DNA of 64,000 nt from Viscum album (GCA_963277665.1 OY728143.1:540426394-540490393), one strand, 5' to 3'. Shown: positions 8,761-22,859, counted from the stretch's first letter. Translations and numbers: made by a program. The notes: a model not told the origin generated them from the letters alone.

Positions 8761-11227
8761 GGGAGGAGAGGGGCACCTTAGGAATATCTCAAAATATTAT
8801 TTTATATTAAAGTCAAAATCGGTTTATAATGGTTCCAAAGGGTCTTATTTCGAAGATAAAGTGGGGATGGGTCTAAATCCTATAAAACAATAGGATTTAA
8901 ACAAGTTTATGGTATTATTGTAACCTTATCAATTAGATTTAACTCTAAGTTAATTAATTTAACTTTTACCGTGTCTTTTTGTTTTCTTTCACTATATGGT
9001 TAATACACTTACAATAACATTCCAAACGAACCCCAAATTGTTTATTATTAATATATATATCTTTATCTAAGTCATTTGGCCGAACCTTAGATTTTTAGGA
9101 ATAAAATAACAATTAATATTGTAATATTTGATTTAAAAACTATTTTGTGTCAATTTTGACACTATTTGATATATGATTTTTGTGAAAGTCATAACAGAAT
9201 TATATGTTCGAACCAAGTTGATTAAATCAACACTAATATATCATAGTAACCTAGAAAATTAGTGGAATTCATAAAAAGTCTAAAATTACATTTATTTTGG
9301 TGTTTATAACATCAATTATGTCAATATTTCATTAATAAGATAATTACTACATCATCATTGTGTCGTAAATAAATTAAATTATTTAATGTCTAAAAATTAC
9401 AAATAAAATACCATTATGTAGGAAATCTTATTAGATTTCTAATTAATATTTATAGTCGAATTTATCTTATGTATAACCCCATATTAAAAATGATTTACTT
9501 ATTAAACTTTGATTTTAACTACTTTAACCCTTCTTTAAATAAATTAATAATAAATGTCCTAATCTAATCCAAGTGGCCCTAAATGGTCATATTTTATTCA
9601 TAAGGTTGTTTTTGGTAGAATTACACTTATCCAATAAAATTATGACATGTGTTAGGGTAATATCATATTTACCCTTAGTTACCCTATTTACTATTAACCG
9701 CGGTAAAAATAGTAAAAAGTTACTATTCACCAAAAAATTATTTTTATCTCATTGAACCACATTTTACTTACTGATATCAACCGTGTCTGTCGGATTTTCA
9801 AAATTCCATTCACAGAAGCTGTAAAATTAAGTTTTATGCAAAATTCAGTTTTTAACCTACCACTTAGTGGTTTCACTATTCATCAAAAATTGAAAGTTTT
9901 CAGAAAAATACCAAAATTTCACCCTAGGCTAATTTCGATATTCTGAGTCCAAAAATGAAGTCCATTTTGAAAAATTAAATTTATAAAATTTCAAAAAGTG
10001 GTTATTACTATTCATAACGGCTAGTTTTAATAGCATATTGTTGTTTAGTGAAACTCGGTATTGCGTACGACGCAAGCTATCGAGGAAGGTCGCGATTGCG
10101 TGTAAAGCACGCCAAGCAAGTGTTGTGTAGAAAAAGATTCCTTTGATGATTTATATAACATAAAAGTCTCGGGTGTTACACCTGTCTATCTCATGAGATA
10201 TAAAATCTTTACCCAATGAATTGGAGGGAGATATAGGTCTCACCCATCTTATAATGAATCCTTTCTTATGTGTGCCACATAATAATAAACCATACATCAT
10301 ATCGTAATCCACGTAATAAAAATGGGATTCTTAAACAACATGACATCCTAAAACAATTCATATAAGATAATGGAATTCATAAAAATATTTCCATCACAAC
10401 ATAATCAAATCCATGTAATAATAGGAATAAAAACTGAACCCTTTTATTATCTTAGATGGAAAATAATTTTGATAAAATACTTGAACTATATTCGTGAGGA
10501 AAATATCATTTCTACTTCGAAAATAATTTTCCTTTCTTAACATGTCATAAAATTTTAAACTAAAAGAAGTTGATTAAAAATAAACGTGAAAACTTGTAAA
10601 AGAAGCTTCTTGGAAATAATGTTTTAAAAATCCATTCTAGCCGTATAAGTTAAAAAAACATTCTTCGTACTTTTGTCGGAAAAGTCAAAAAGTACCTCGT
10701 ACGAAAAACGACAAAAGATTCCTTTCATATCTTTTACAAAAAACATAACGAAGGGTAAAATTGGATATAAAATATTGTAGAAGGATGGAAATAATATTAC
10801 ACATTTAGGGAACATGTATGTGGATAATAAAATACACCCCAGTAATTACCAAAGTAAAAACAATCTCGGATAAAAGTGAGATTGTGATATTTCCCTTACC
10901 TTAGGTCCGACTTGATTTTTATGTGTCCGAACCTCCTGTATAATGATTTAAATCATGTTATTGACTTATTCCAGAATCGTATTCATTGTTATTATATCAT
11001 ATATGGTCGAATTATGACTTTATATTACCCGTTCTTTTATAAATTCATGTTAAAGTAGCGTTTTGGGTAAAATCGTCTCATTCGTCGTTCGTGTTTTTAA
11101 CTTGTAATTATTCATATGATTACTTAGATCTTGATTATTTAATTACATAATATAAAACATGATTTATATATATATATTAATAATACACATATATAATAAA
11201 TCGGTAAATGGAAATAAATACACCGTT

Positions 11228-11257
11228 CATGGAGACGGTAGTCCGTACGTACGCATT
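11228..11257 (-). other. LTR hairpin motif, copy 1 of 3 in older LTR
   Basis: Diverged copy: inner arms ACGG/CCGT are kept with loop TAGT, and the GTACGTAC palindrome is intact. The outer arm CACG is lost (CATT). 200 bases to the next copy. Confidence 0.65.
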
Positions 11258-11427
11258 AACGCTGTTTTCGTTTCCTTATTGAATTGAATGGAATTAAGTA
11301 GATGAAATACATATAAATATAAATAATTCCAGTATCATTATTAGGTCATATATTTCATTAGTACTTATTATATATACTTTATAATCATTCATGAATGGTT
11401 AATCATTGAGAATGAATCTCATCGCGT

Positions 11428-11457
11428 CGTGGAGACGGTATTCCATACGTACGCACG
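11428..11457 (-). other. LTR hairpin motif, copy 2 of 3 in older LTR
   Basis: Outer arms CGTG/CACG are intact; the inner arm CCGT reads CCAT, which weakens one pair. 185 bases to the next copy. Confidence 0.65.
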
Positions 11458-11612
11458 AGCGATGATATCGTTCCCATGGTCGTGGAATTGTGTTGAAGTG
11501 TATGTATACTATTTCAGTATCAATATCACTTTATAATAATAATATATAGTTATTTATTACACATTTATACCCATCCAATTAAGGTGGTGGCGGAAAATAG
11601 ATTACACCACGG

Positions 11613-11642
11613 CGTGGAGACGGTATTCCGTACGTACGCACG
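11613..11642 (-). other. LTR hairpin motif, copy 3 of 3 in older LTR
   Basis: All arms, the TATT loop and the palindrome are as in element 1. The flanks align with those of the 8380 copy. Confidence 0.7.
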
Positions 11643-11984
11643 CGCGGTGATTTCCTTTTTCCGTAGGATGGATAGAAGGTTAATTAGAGTTGTTTCATAT
11701 TTATAATAACATATCAGTATATAATAAATACTGATTTTATTAATTTATCATGAAACAACTAAAGAAGAAGAAGTTGAAGAAGAAAGAAATTGAAAAGGAT
11801 CGGTAATGGGTATTACCTCTTCTTTGAAGTGCTTCTTTGATACCTCCTTTTAGGGCAATAAAATTGGTCTTTTAAGAATACCAGGACCTCTAGGATGATA
11901 CTAGGGAAGTGGAGATGTGATTTTGGCAGGGGTTGGCCGAGATTGAAGGCTAAAAGTTGTGTGAGGAAGAGAGGGAGGAGGTGC

Positions 11985-11994
11985 CCTTTTATAA
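11985..11994 (-). promoter_or_regulatory. LTR TATA box (older LTR)
   Basis: TTATAAAAGG in element sense, in the same context as 8751-8760. Confidence 0.65.
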
Positions 11995-13834
11995 GGGAGG
12001 AGAGGGGCACCTTAGGAATATCTCAAAATATTATTTTATATTAAAGTCAAAATCGGTTTATAATGGTTCACAAGGGTCTTATTTAGAAGATAAAGTGGGG
12101 ATGGGTCGAGATCCTATCATCCAATAGGATTTAGACAAGTTTAGGGTATTATTTTAACCTTATCAATTAGATTTAACTCTAAGTTAAACAATTCAACTTT
12201 TACCGTGTCTTTTTGTTTTCTTTCACAATATGGTTTATACACTTACTATAACATGCCAAACGAACCCCAAATTGTATATTATTAATACATATATCCTTAT
12301 CTAAGTCATTTGGCCGATCCTTAGATTTTTAGGAATAAAATAAAAATTAATAATATAATATTTGATTTAAAAACTATTTTGTGTCGATTTTGACACTATT
12401 TGATATCTGATTTTTGTGAAAGTCATAACATAATTATATGTTCGCACCAAGTTGATTAAATCAACACTAATATATTATAGTAACCTAGAAAATTAGTGGA
12501 ATTCATAAAAAGTCTTAAATTACATTTATTTTGGTATTTATAATATCAATTATGTCAATATTTCATTAATAAGATAATTACTGCATCATCTTTGTGTCAT
12601 AAATAAATTAAATTATATGATGTCTAAAAATTACAAATAAAATACCAACATTTAGGAAATCTTTTTAGCTTTCTAATTAATATTTAAAATAGAATTTATC
12701 TTATGTACAACTATATATTAAAAATGTTTTAGTAAATATACTTTGATTTTAACTCTTTTAACTCTTCTTTGAATTAAATAATAATAAATGTCCTAATCTA
12801 ATCCAAGTGGGCCTAAATGATAATATTTTACACTTAAGGATGTTTTTGGTCGAGATACACTTGTCCAATAGAATTAGGACATGTGTTAGGGTAATATCAA
12901 TGTCATTCTTACCCTTAATTACAGTATTTACTTTTAACCGTGGTAAATAAAAGTAAAAAGTTACTATTCACCAAAAATTATTTTCATCTCATTGAACCAC
13001 ATTTTACTTACTGACATCAACCGTGTCTCTATGATTTTTGAAATTCCATTCACAGAAGCGGTAAAATTAAGTTTTCTGAAAAATTCAGTTTTTTTAACTA
13101 CCACTTAGTAGTTTCACTATTCATAAAAAATTGATGTTTTTCAGAAAAATGCCAAAATTTCATCCTAAGATATATTTCATATTCCGAATTCAAAAATGAA
13201 GTCTATTTTACCAAATTCATAACATAGAAGATGCATTAATTAATTTTATAATTAAATCCTGCTGTAAAAACAAATAGCGTGTTTTTAAGAAACAATATCT
13301 ATCAAAAGATTGACACTTGATTATGTCTGGTTTAAATGTGAAATTACATTCAATGACCAACATTGTATTAAATTGTAAAAATATATTCTAAATATACTTT
13401 AAAACCACTCAAATTAATAATTTATCACTATTAATTATTTCGATTAAAAAAGTTGTTTTTAATTACAATTTAGTAATTTTCACTATTCATCAGAATATGA
13501 AAGTTATCCGAAAAGTACCAATATTTCACCTTAGGCTAAATTCGGTACTCCGAATCCAAAAATGAAGTCCATTTTGAGAGCTAAAATTTCTAAAATTTAA
13601 AAAGTGGTTATTACTATTCATAACGGCTAGTTTTAATAATATTTTAATAGCATATCGTTGTTTTGTGAAACTCAGTATTGCGTACTACACACGCTATCGA
13701 GGAAGGTTGTTATTGCGTATAATGAAAGGCAAGTCAAAGATGCGTGTTGTGCAAGCTCCTTTTGGTGTAGCGTACAACACAAGACATTAATAAAATTAAA
13801 AAGAGCATTTTTCATAAAATCTCGGGCTGTTACA

Positions 13835-16800
13835 AATATCCAGGTATATTAATATCTTATAATGCATTAAATAATGCATCAATATTCAATAGTGAATATT
13901 TTATAACAATACGATGTGGTTGATAGGAGAAATTGGATCATAAATTATATGGATTAAGTGATTATCATTAAGAAATTCCTATAATAGAAGTTTTTATGGA
14001 AGAAGTAATAAAAGTAATGTTTACCTAAAATAATTCCTAATTTTCATGGATAATAAAATACAATAAATTGGATACTATATTGAATGAGTACAACATTTAT
14101 GTATATATGAATCCTTTTATTGATTCTTTGGTTCACAATATAGAAAAAAGATATGAGTAACATTGCAACGAATGAATTTTTCTGTTATTGTATTCTACGA
14201 TGATGGAATATATGTCATTTAAATAAAATCAAAAAATTTAATTGAAAATAATGAAATAGATATAGTAGATATTGATCAGACTATATAAATAATATTAATG
14301 AAATTGTAATTTTTAGTAGAGGATATGAGAGACTCAAGGAGAGTTTAATGTATTAATATTTACTCCAAAGAAATAACTGGGGAATTGATGAATTAACCTC
14401 TACTAGTAGCCAAATACAAAGAATTCATCAAAAATTGAATAAAATAAAATCTATAAGGATTGATAAAAAGATATTAAATTTAATATAATGATTTTTTTAA
14501 AAAAGATTCATATTTAACTAATGTAGAAGTGAAACTTTATCCGGATACTATTATGTATGTGAAATGGGTTGAAGATATGAAATATAAACATGATCAAATC
14601 CAAAATAATGATACACGATAGATATTTTTTAATCTATAAGATAATAATGCTGTAAAAAACAAATGTGTTTTATGTATAAAATTCTATTAAGAAATTATGG
14701 TAATTTTCAAAAAAACTGAGATGAGGAGAAAGAGATACCACTATATTTAATATATTGAAATAGATGAAACTTTTTATTAAGTATCCATTCCAAAAATAAT
14801 TCCATTATTCTTGGTCATTTAAAAATATAAAAAAATTAGGGTATACAAAATGGTTTTCGATATTTCATTCCAAAATGGATTCTTTGAGGAGGAGGTCTCT
14901 CTTTTAAAATAATAAGAGTTTATTTTATTTGTAGACGAGAATATGGTGTTATTGTTAGAGAAGATTTTATATGAGATGTTATAAGAAACACTGGACTAGT
15001 AAAACAGGCATTACCATTACATATGATATCATTTATTATAGTTATGTGGATTTGTTTACAATATATTAATTAAATGGTATTTTGATCAAATGAATTTGTT
15101 ACACAATTATGATTATGAAATAATTTTTTGAGGATATGATTATTAAAAATGAAAAACATTCATAAAATATATGATGTGGGTGTTAAAAAAAATTTTGATG
15201 GGTGATTTCATATTTATGTTAGATTATTAGTCACTAATAGATGGCTTGGAACATTCATCTCTCAGCCCTAGTAAGACAATAAATTACTCAGGTGGTTTGG
15301 TGTGGGGAATTACAAGACACTATCAACACTAGTTACTACTAGGTTTATTTTATCAAAATAAGATAGTCATAAAATTTCAAAGGTCAAAATGTAGTAGAAG
15401 ATTATTTGGTGTCTCTAGTACTTAACGAAAACATAAACTGACACCATGATTGATAAATTCCAATCATATAGTACTAAATAATTCTAAAATAAATCCATGA
15501 GTTAGTATTGAAAATAATATTGTATATATTTAAATTCATGTTTTTATATAATTTATCATCATTGTATGAATTTATGATCTATAATAATGAGGATAAGGCT
15601 AGTGTATAAGATGATATAACTCATCATATATAACTAATGAATGAAAATTTAATACACTCTCATATATATAGAATTGGGTTTTCAACAATTGATTGGTAGT
15701 AAACTAGGAGGAATAATGTGTCTAATTCAATCATTTAAACAAGCAGTGTGGCCGATTAAGAGAGAGAGTTTAAATCCCTATAAATTTTATTGTTATAGAT
15801 CTTGGGGTATATTGAGTATTGTTTAAACATTATACAAAAGCAAGCATATTTTTTATTCTCATGATTTGGCACATAATCATTATGTCCCCCTTATAGTATC
15901 CTTGTGGGGGTGGTCTAATTAAATTTTTTTTCCAACTCATTATAATTATTTTTAAATTCATTTTATTTTTATTGGATATAACATCTTATACCAAAAAGTG
16001 TAAAATATAATTTGGGGGTATATTTAATTATATAAAATATTCATTATTCACCCATATTAGTTTATTTAATATAATTGGGGAACAAAAAATATTTGGTTAT
16101 TTTTGAAAACATACACACTATAGAAAATCAGAGGTAATTGGAATCATTGAAATTTATTTTAAAATTTAAAATATGGGAGATTATCAAACTCATAAACAAT
16201 GTTTATGAAAAAATATAACGATGGATATTACTGATACAATAAAAATAATGGGAAACCATATCTTTTTTATTAATTAGACAAATCAATTGACATAAAATTT
16301 ACTCTGTTTCATAACATGTGCACAGATTACTATGATTCCAATAATGATATGTTGTAAAATAAGAATGATAGTGCATCCACTGTAAAAATTACAACATATA
16401 TTTTTCTATTTTGATAAAATACTTAAAAATAATTAATGTTTTCTTATTTGGTTTTCCATATTATAGAATATTATCATATTTTAATATTGTATTATATATT
16501 TATTTTATATAAAGAGATGTTTGAAGGGCTATTATAACTTATTGTTACTTGATCATTAAATTGGAGGTTTCAAATTTTTATACATGGATTCATATCGTCT
16601 AACCTCTTATAGAATAATAAATATTTGGTTCGAACAACTATAAATAATGATAAGATTTTAAATCATTAATTAATTCATAAATATATTAATAATTTGTTAT
16701 TGGGGGAAAACATTATCTTTTTTTGTAATAAATGCAACTTTTATTTTGAATCATGTTACCGTTGTGGTTATAATAGGGTTTTTTATATGTTTGGATTCTC

Positions 16801-19317
16801 ATTGAAGATATTATTCAATAGGTAAAGGTTATTCATTAATATTCATGTATTTTATCTTTAGCCCAATATATTTTTTTAATGGCATCAAATCATATTTTTA
16901 TTTTTATAATGAAATTCATTTTATAGGATTTGTAGATAAGTATTATTGTGGTAATTTATGTTAATTATTTGGATATGCAATCTATTATCATTGAAATAGT
17001 CAATAGTTGATAATGATTGTGAGATATATAATGTTGTGTTAATAGAAACCTATAGTATTATGAAACAATACTTGATATGGGCATGGATTATTATTTTATA
17101 AATATATATAATAGTCCATCTTGATGATTAACATTTTTTTAACAAAAGGTAGTAAAAATAAGTTTCAATAATTAAACAACTAAAGGTATTTTTTAGAATG
17201 ATAATAACATTTTACGAAAATATTATTTGTGATATATTTATAGATTTAATGGATTATTGATAAGTATTAAAAAATGAAATGAAATTAAATTATTTTACAT
17301 TTGGTCTTTTATAATGGTAGGAATGACCAATTGGTGATTTCTTTTTTATTTTTAGATTGTAGCATTTGATATTTTTTTAAATTTATATATTTATTTTTAT
17401 CTTATTTATGATAAATTTTAGATTCTTCACCTACTAAAATTTACCTTTTCTTATAGAAATATAACAATTAGAAGTTTCCTTATATTATAATCACATTATG
17501 ATATTTATTTGTATTATATTTCGTTTTTTTACTATATTGATTCATTTTTATTATGTATAATAATTTAATTTTGGAATAATATTATTTATAAAGTAATTGT
17601 TTTTTCTAATTATAGGGGAATCAGATGATATTTATGAATGTTTGTGTGGTTTCTTGTTTTAGTCTCTATAATATATATAAAGATTTTTTATGAGTTAATT
17701 GATTATTGATACCAACAATAATGTATAATTTTATTGATTATGTTGTTGTGAACATGAAAGGATTTTTTGGAGAAAAAGTGATTTTACTATACTAGGAATC
17801 ATAAGAAGAATAATTTTATATCTGATGAGGTGGAAGTGTTTCATAAGATTTATTTATTATCAATCATTAAATAATGTCAAAACTCCCAAATAAAATTGTA
17901 TCCAATTTTATAATAATGATGCTTAGAAATTTTGAGGTGTTGAAAGGATATCTGTAGTAGTTGAAATGAAAATTCATAGATCTTATGATATTCTTTATTG
18001 TAAAAGAATGTATTTGTATTTGAATGGTGGTGTTTCTATGAATCTATATCATAAAGTATTCATATTTTGATTTTTATTGGGTTATGTTTGGAAGGAGTAT
18101 CTGGATGATAAATCTCCCACAACATAAAAATATAGATCAAGGAGAGTGTAAATTTAAAATAGTTAAAAAATTTATTATAATATTGGTAAAAGTTAGATTT
18201 TTTAACAAATTTTATGTCATTTAATTTATTTACTATTAATCATGAAATATTTAATATTCTATTTAATATATTTTGATGAAATATTTGGCATTGATTTAGA
18301 GAAGGGTAGTTATCAAATTTCATGATGATTGGATAGAAAATGAAAAATTTTGTAAAAAATAAAATTTACACGATGCGTAATGGTAATTATGATGTGAGGT
18401 ATATATCTGAAATTTATAATAAAAAATATATAAGAGTACATTTACTCCGTATATAAGAGGGACTGTAAGTATAATGGATCATAAATTTGAATATTAACAA
18501 TATATAATTGTAAACTTTAGGATACATAAGTGTATATTTTAGAAATGGAATAAAATATTTTTATGTTCTCTGTGTGTTCGAGTGTTCAGATTTTTGAATA
18601 AAGGACACTCTATGCAGAGTAGAAGAATTTGGGAGAATAGTAAAACTCCTTGAATAATAATTGACACATGACCTCTCATATATATCATATGATTATTGTC
18701 AAAAAAATTAAACGCAATTAATTGTATCAAATGGGACCCCAGTTTTCCCTAGATAAGAATAATTTTCAATGCCCTCTTTATGGTTTTTTATGTGGTTTGG
18801 GATTTTTTGGAAAAGGAAAAACTATTGTGTGTGTTTGAATTCAATTGAATGAGTTTTTTTAAATAGTATTGATAAAATTGGTCTAAACAAGGTCATTCTA
18901 TAAAAATACTTATGAAATCAAGGTTATTTTAATATTAACTGTCAATCTATCTCACAGATTTGATGAACCCTCAACCCATCACCATCCATTTAAGTATGTT
19001 GGGATTAAAAATGTTATCAATGATCATAGAACTATATTTTAATAAAATTATAGTAATAAAAATATATATTACCAAAATAAGATGAACCCATTTCACCACA
19101 ATAAAGGTAATTGAATTGATTCAAATGGAATTATTTTTCAATCCCTTGATGAATGGTTTGAATAATTGAAATATAATAAATATTGAAAAAATATTTATTT
19201 ATAAATATAATAAAAATTGAATTATACTAACGAAATTTATAATTTAAACCATTACATGAGACAGGTCCTTGATAGGGTTTGGTTATGTATCCATCGATCG
19301 ATCTATATGGGGTATAC
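13835..19317. other. AT-rich region, no gene recognised
   Basis: About 5.5 kb of very AT-rich sequence with no open frame beyond ~60 codons, no recognisable protein motif and no clear LTR end. A tRNA-like scrap near 15745-15775 (TGGCCGA followed by TTTAAATCCC) is too short and degenerate to call. By analogy with 33650-37490 it may be old transposon DNA, but I could not align it to any family here. Its right edge at 19317 is the insertion point of element 2. Confidence 0.6.
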
Positions 19318-21189
19318 TGTCACGACCCGACCTCAGTCCCGTACCGTGACTAGCCCATGCCCGCCTTTCATAGGCCAGGGGATAGCGACCACCACCAAAG
19401 TCCTAAATACCAATAATAATGGAAGTCATTGCCTTAATGTAACGTAAACACAAACAACCCGAGTATAAGCAGAAGAAAACTCTATGTAAAGCTGAAAACA
19501 AAAGTATTGCTGAATGTATGTGGATGGAAATTCAAGCCCAAATATAATGTATAAGGTGAGAAAATAGCTGGAATGTGACATGTAGCTCATGGATCATCCA
19601 CCACGTATCATTCCTGAAGTGTAGGTACAGATACCATAGCTTCTAGATCATCCACCACGGATCCTACCTGAAGGGTAGGTACACGTAGCCTCCTCAGCTC
19701 CCTCATCTGTAACCCTCCTTCAGGTACCGACTAGTCGTGAGGTCCACCTAAGGGTATCAAATTGTTGAGAGGTCCACCTCCAGGCACCGTCCAGTCCTCG
19801 TACACTCATCCTCCTTCAGCGTTGTCTGTCGTCTGCATCCAACACAACGAGGTGTGGGCATAGACCATGCAGGGGTGAGTATAAAGATACTCAGTAGGGA
19901 CCCCGAGACCCTCAATGTCTCACTAAATCCAACAAGGATAAACTACAAATAAAAATATCAATAGATAACCTTTACTTATGTATATTCCCATACAAATACC
20001 TATGTTATTAAGTAACCCATCTCAATCATGAGGAAAACACAAAGGTCATAGACTCATATCAAAACATTATTTTCATTATCGAAACCACAACTACTGGAAA
20101 AAGTCCCCCTCTGACATGTATAGTGGCCCTTTCACAACTCCGAGGCACTAATCACTAACCTTAGACTGCTGAGGTACTTCTCATACTGAGTACCGCAGGT
20201 CTCCTGCCAAATATCGGGTGCTCCGTCCGCTGAGGTTCAGCCGCCAAATACTGGGTGCTCTCCCTAATATCCTTCAGTGTTACTCCTCTTGTCGTGTACC
20301 GTATGTCTGCTGCCAACTACTAGGCACTCTGTTCGCCAGGTGTCTACTGCCAAATACAGGGCGCTCCGTCTACTAGGCTAACCGAATCACTATGAGTCGA
20401 ATCAGTCAAGTAGTCGTCAGGTATACAGTTACTCGGTCTCCGCACTCCATACGATCGTCTCCGGGAGGGTCCGCTCCACGAGATACTTGTCATTATGTCC
20501 ATGTGTGACGAAGCCTATAATAGAATTAACACAATGGACCGCCTCGACATAGGGATCTCAATGCAACAGACGGTGTGTCAATCGGACGCCCAGTCTCTGA
20601 GTTATTAGAATTTCCGTTCGAGGGGCCTGGTTTGATTTCGGGTACATTTCAATCCGGTCATATTCCAAATGCATCCAAACCTTAGGTGAAGTTTTCCAAC
20701 AGAACTGTCTCATAATGAGGATCCAATAATGTTGACGGGACGTCAATCAGACGTCCGGAACTCGTGTTATAAGCATTTCCACTCCCAGGGCCTAGTTTGT
20801 TTCGAGCTCGAACCAACCCGGTCTTACCCAATCTTTGGTGAAACATTCCATGTAATATACTTAAATGACCGTATCGATTCATGAAATCATATGCAACTGA
20901 TAGTGCGTCAATCAGAGGTCTGTAGCTCAAGATATGCCTGCTTAACCAAAAAACGGTCAGAAAATAGGGGGTCTGGGCCCGGTCCGACACGGCCCAACAC
21001 CCCCAGGGTCAGCCCAAACTGGGTTGACCTGACCCGGGACCGGGTCATGCCCCACCAGTGCAGCCCGGCCCAGAGCTGGCGGCCCGGCCCGACCTGCACG
21101 GTCTAGTCCTGCCGGCATGGTCAGGCCCTCGTGGCTAGCCGACCATGCGGGGTGAAGGCACTAAGTGGGGCCCACCCTAGCCTCTAATT

Positions 21190-21203
21190 GGGGGGGGGGG
21201 GGG
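21190..21203 (+). repeat. Poly(G) tract in left LTR of element 2
   Basis: Uninterrupted run of 14 G. Runs of 16, 13 and 12 G occur at the matching place in the other three copies of this LTR. Confidence 0.9.
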
Positions 21204-21980
21204 TGGATACACCCCCTCGGTTCATAGAAATGGCCGGTCGTGTTGGTCGTCCCTTGGGTAACTGCGGGACACCTCGGGTCCCACATCTTAATGGCACCGG
21301 CGACTAGCACAACCAACCACCCCATCGGATCCGCCGACGCCTTAGGCCGTAGCATTTTTCAACCGGAGTGGTGCGACAGTACAACACCCCGCCGCGATAG
21401 CCCACCCCAGCTACAACCCATGTAGCTCTGGCGTGGCGCGACGGCGTCACGCCGCTCCACCGCGGCCCGTTCCGGTTGCGGTATTGCTCTACTTCATGTG
21501 GCATGACGGTGTCGCGCCTTTGCAGAGACCTGACAATCATGTGCTGAAGATCTTCTCGTGGTCGGCCCGATGCCGACTGGTTCTTCGCAGTCCGCCACCA
21601 TCATCCACAACCAACGAATGAGAGGGGAAGGGTCAGGCCGTGTTTGTGCAGTCTGAACCCATCCTCATCATGATGGTATCATGCGGCCAGAAAAACTCAT
21701 GAATTGAAGAACGATGATGAATGGTATTAACACATGAACATAACAACCCCTACCTCGTAAAACAACGTTAAATGATGGTGAGTCACGGAAGACGGGTGTC
21801 ACTGAATACATGCGTCGTTCCGTCAACGTCGGGGAAAAATGAGCCGAGGGTGGTGTCGGCGTTCTTCGTTCTTCGTTCTTCATTGGAGGAAGAGGAAAAC
21901 TCTCCAAGTGTTGGGTGCCTTGCTTCGCTGCTAACATTCCTCCATGGGATGAATTCATCCAGAACTCCTTCCCCTAGCCT

Positions 21981-21990
21981 CCTTTATATA
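21981..21990 (-). promoter_or_regulatory. LTR TATA box (family A, left LTR)
   Basis: TATATAAAGG in element sense, followed by AGGCTAGGGGAAGG. The same context recurs at 27967, 44264 and 63437. Confidence 0.7.
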
Positions 21991-22840
21991 GGAGTGGTAG
22001 GGTTCGTCGTTGGAACACAAGTCATAAATGGAGAATATATGACAGAGGGCTCCACCTGATTAATCTGGTGTGGTGGTGCATTAAAATGGGGAGGATGTCC
22101 AAAATGGGGTTATTGGCACTGGTGATCCCCACATAAGAATATCTTCCAAAGGGAGGATATTTCATGGCGAGCCCCACCATTATTTATCCACACAAATGAA
22201 AGGGGGTGGTTAATGCTTGGGTGGATCCCACATTAAAAAGGGAGGTTTCATCCTCCTCAATTATGAGGGGGATTTAAACCTAGAGGCTCTCCCTCAAAAG
22301 TGAGAGAGATTCAAGGAGTTATGATTCCCCTCCTATTAATGTGAGGCCTCATGCAGTTTCCACCACAATCAACCTCACATGGGAGGTTGGATCTTGGTGG
22401 GCCCCATGACCATAACCTCTCTTGGGGGATTAGGGTGTGGCGGTCCAACCACCGACTCCGAAGTGGAGCTTTTAACCACATAATCCGCACGACACGTGTT
22501 TAACAAAATAAAATAAATTGGTCACTTATTTTATTTTATTAACCCATGTAAAAACCCAAAAATTAACTTTCATACCTGATCATCTAATGTCGAGGTGAAT
22601 GTCTTTTTAAGAGAAAACCCATGATGTGGGATCAACGGTACCCTTAGATTTCAATTCCCAGCACCGGTTCAAAAGATAGAAAAACACGCTCGTTCGTTCA
22701 CTGAACGTACCCGAGAGAAACTTTGGAAGTTGATTCTGGTCATAGCGGGACTCAGATTCAAGTTATTTCAGAAGATAAAAACTCGTAAAATTCAAAATAA
22801 ATTAAGAAAAAAATTTCCTTTAATTTTCCGGGTCTTTAAA

Positions 22841-22855
22841 TTACTCCCACCTTAG
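22841..22855 (-). other. Polypurine tract remnant of element 2
   Basis: In element sense CTAAGGTGGGAGTAA abuts the LTR start. It is purine-rich apart from three pyrimidines and sits where the PPT is expected. Confidence 0.6.
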
Positions 22856-22859
22856 GGAT

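Larger units (their letters stand above)
1..10180 (-). mobile_element. Element 1: Ty3/gypsy chromovirus LTR retrotransposon (3' LTR truncated by window edge)
   Basis: Read on the minus strand the order is 5' LTR (10180-6594), primer-binding site, gag, protease, reverse transcriptase, RNase H, integrase with chromodomain, polypurine tract, 3' LTR (1857 to beyond base 1). Bases 1-1857 match 8324-10180 with no net length change. By eye there are about 20 differences in the first ~600 aligned bases, so the insertion is fairly recent but not new. Domain order (integrase after RNase H) defines Ty3/gypsy, and the chromodomain places it among chromoviruses, probably the Tekay/Del branch given the long LTRs. 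Three stop codons in the polyprotein make this copy non-autonomous. The right flank (10181) continues inside another LTR of the same family, so the element appears nested. The matching left flank and target-site duplication lie outside the window. Confidence 0.95.
6594..10180 (-). repeat. Element 1 5' LTR (3.59 kb)
   Basis: In element sense it runs from TGTAACACCC at 10180 to CATTATA at 6594. The expected terminal CA reads TA, which fits one transition. The inner edge was set from the PBS and from alignment with the end of the family B LTR (GTTACA, then GT, then PBS). Its outer part matches bases 1-1857. It contains two hairpin motif copies (8191, 8380) and a TATA box (8751-8760). Small open frames such as 9752-9946 recur at 1429-1623 and are LTR sequence. 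Confidence 0.9.
10181..13834 (-). repeat. Older LTR of the element 1 family, interrupted by element 1
   Basis: From 10183 on the sequence is colinear with 7151-10180 of the element 1 LTR, more diverged and ~620 bases longer, ending GGCTGTTACA at 13834. The missing ~550 bases of its other end should lie left of element 1, outside the window, as expected if element 1 inserted into this LTR. It has three copies of the hairpin motif (11228, 11428, 11613) against two in element 1, which explains part of the extra length. A TATA box lies at 11985-11994. The unrecombined partner and interior are not visible, so it may be a solo LTR. Confidence 0.85.
19318..22840 (-). repeat. Element 2 3' LTR (left)
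   Basis: It starts TGTCACGACCC on the plus strand and ends GGGTCTTTAAA, aligning throughout with 25295-28826. It includes a TATA box at 21981-21990, a GC-rich block at about 20970-21190 and a 14-base G run (21190-21203). Open frames in the GC-rich part on both strands are chance frames. Confidence 0.85.

Noticed and set aside
15740..15785. tRNA-like sequence (TGGCCGATTAAG followed by GTTTAAATCCC)
   Set aside because: The two parts are too close together and no acceptor stem pairs; likely chance or an unidentifiable fragment.
13835..19317. Possible decayed DNA transposon or copia gene
   Set aside because: Short translated scraps suggested transposase-like sequence, but no ordered set of motifs was found, so no call is made.
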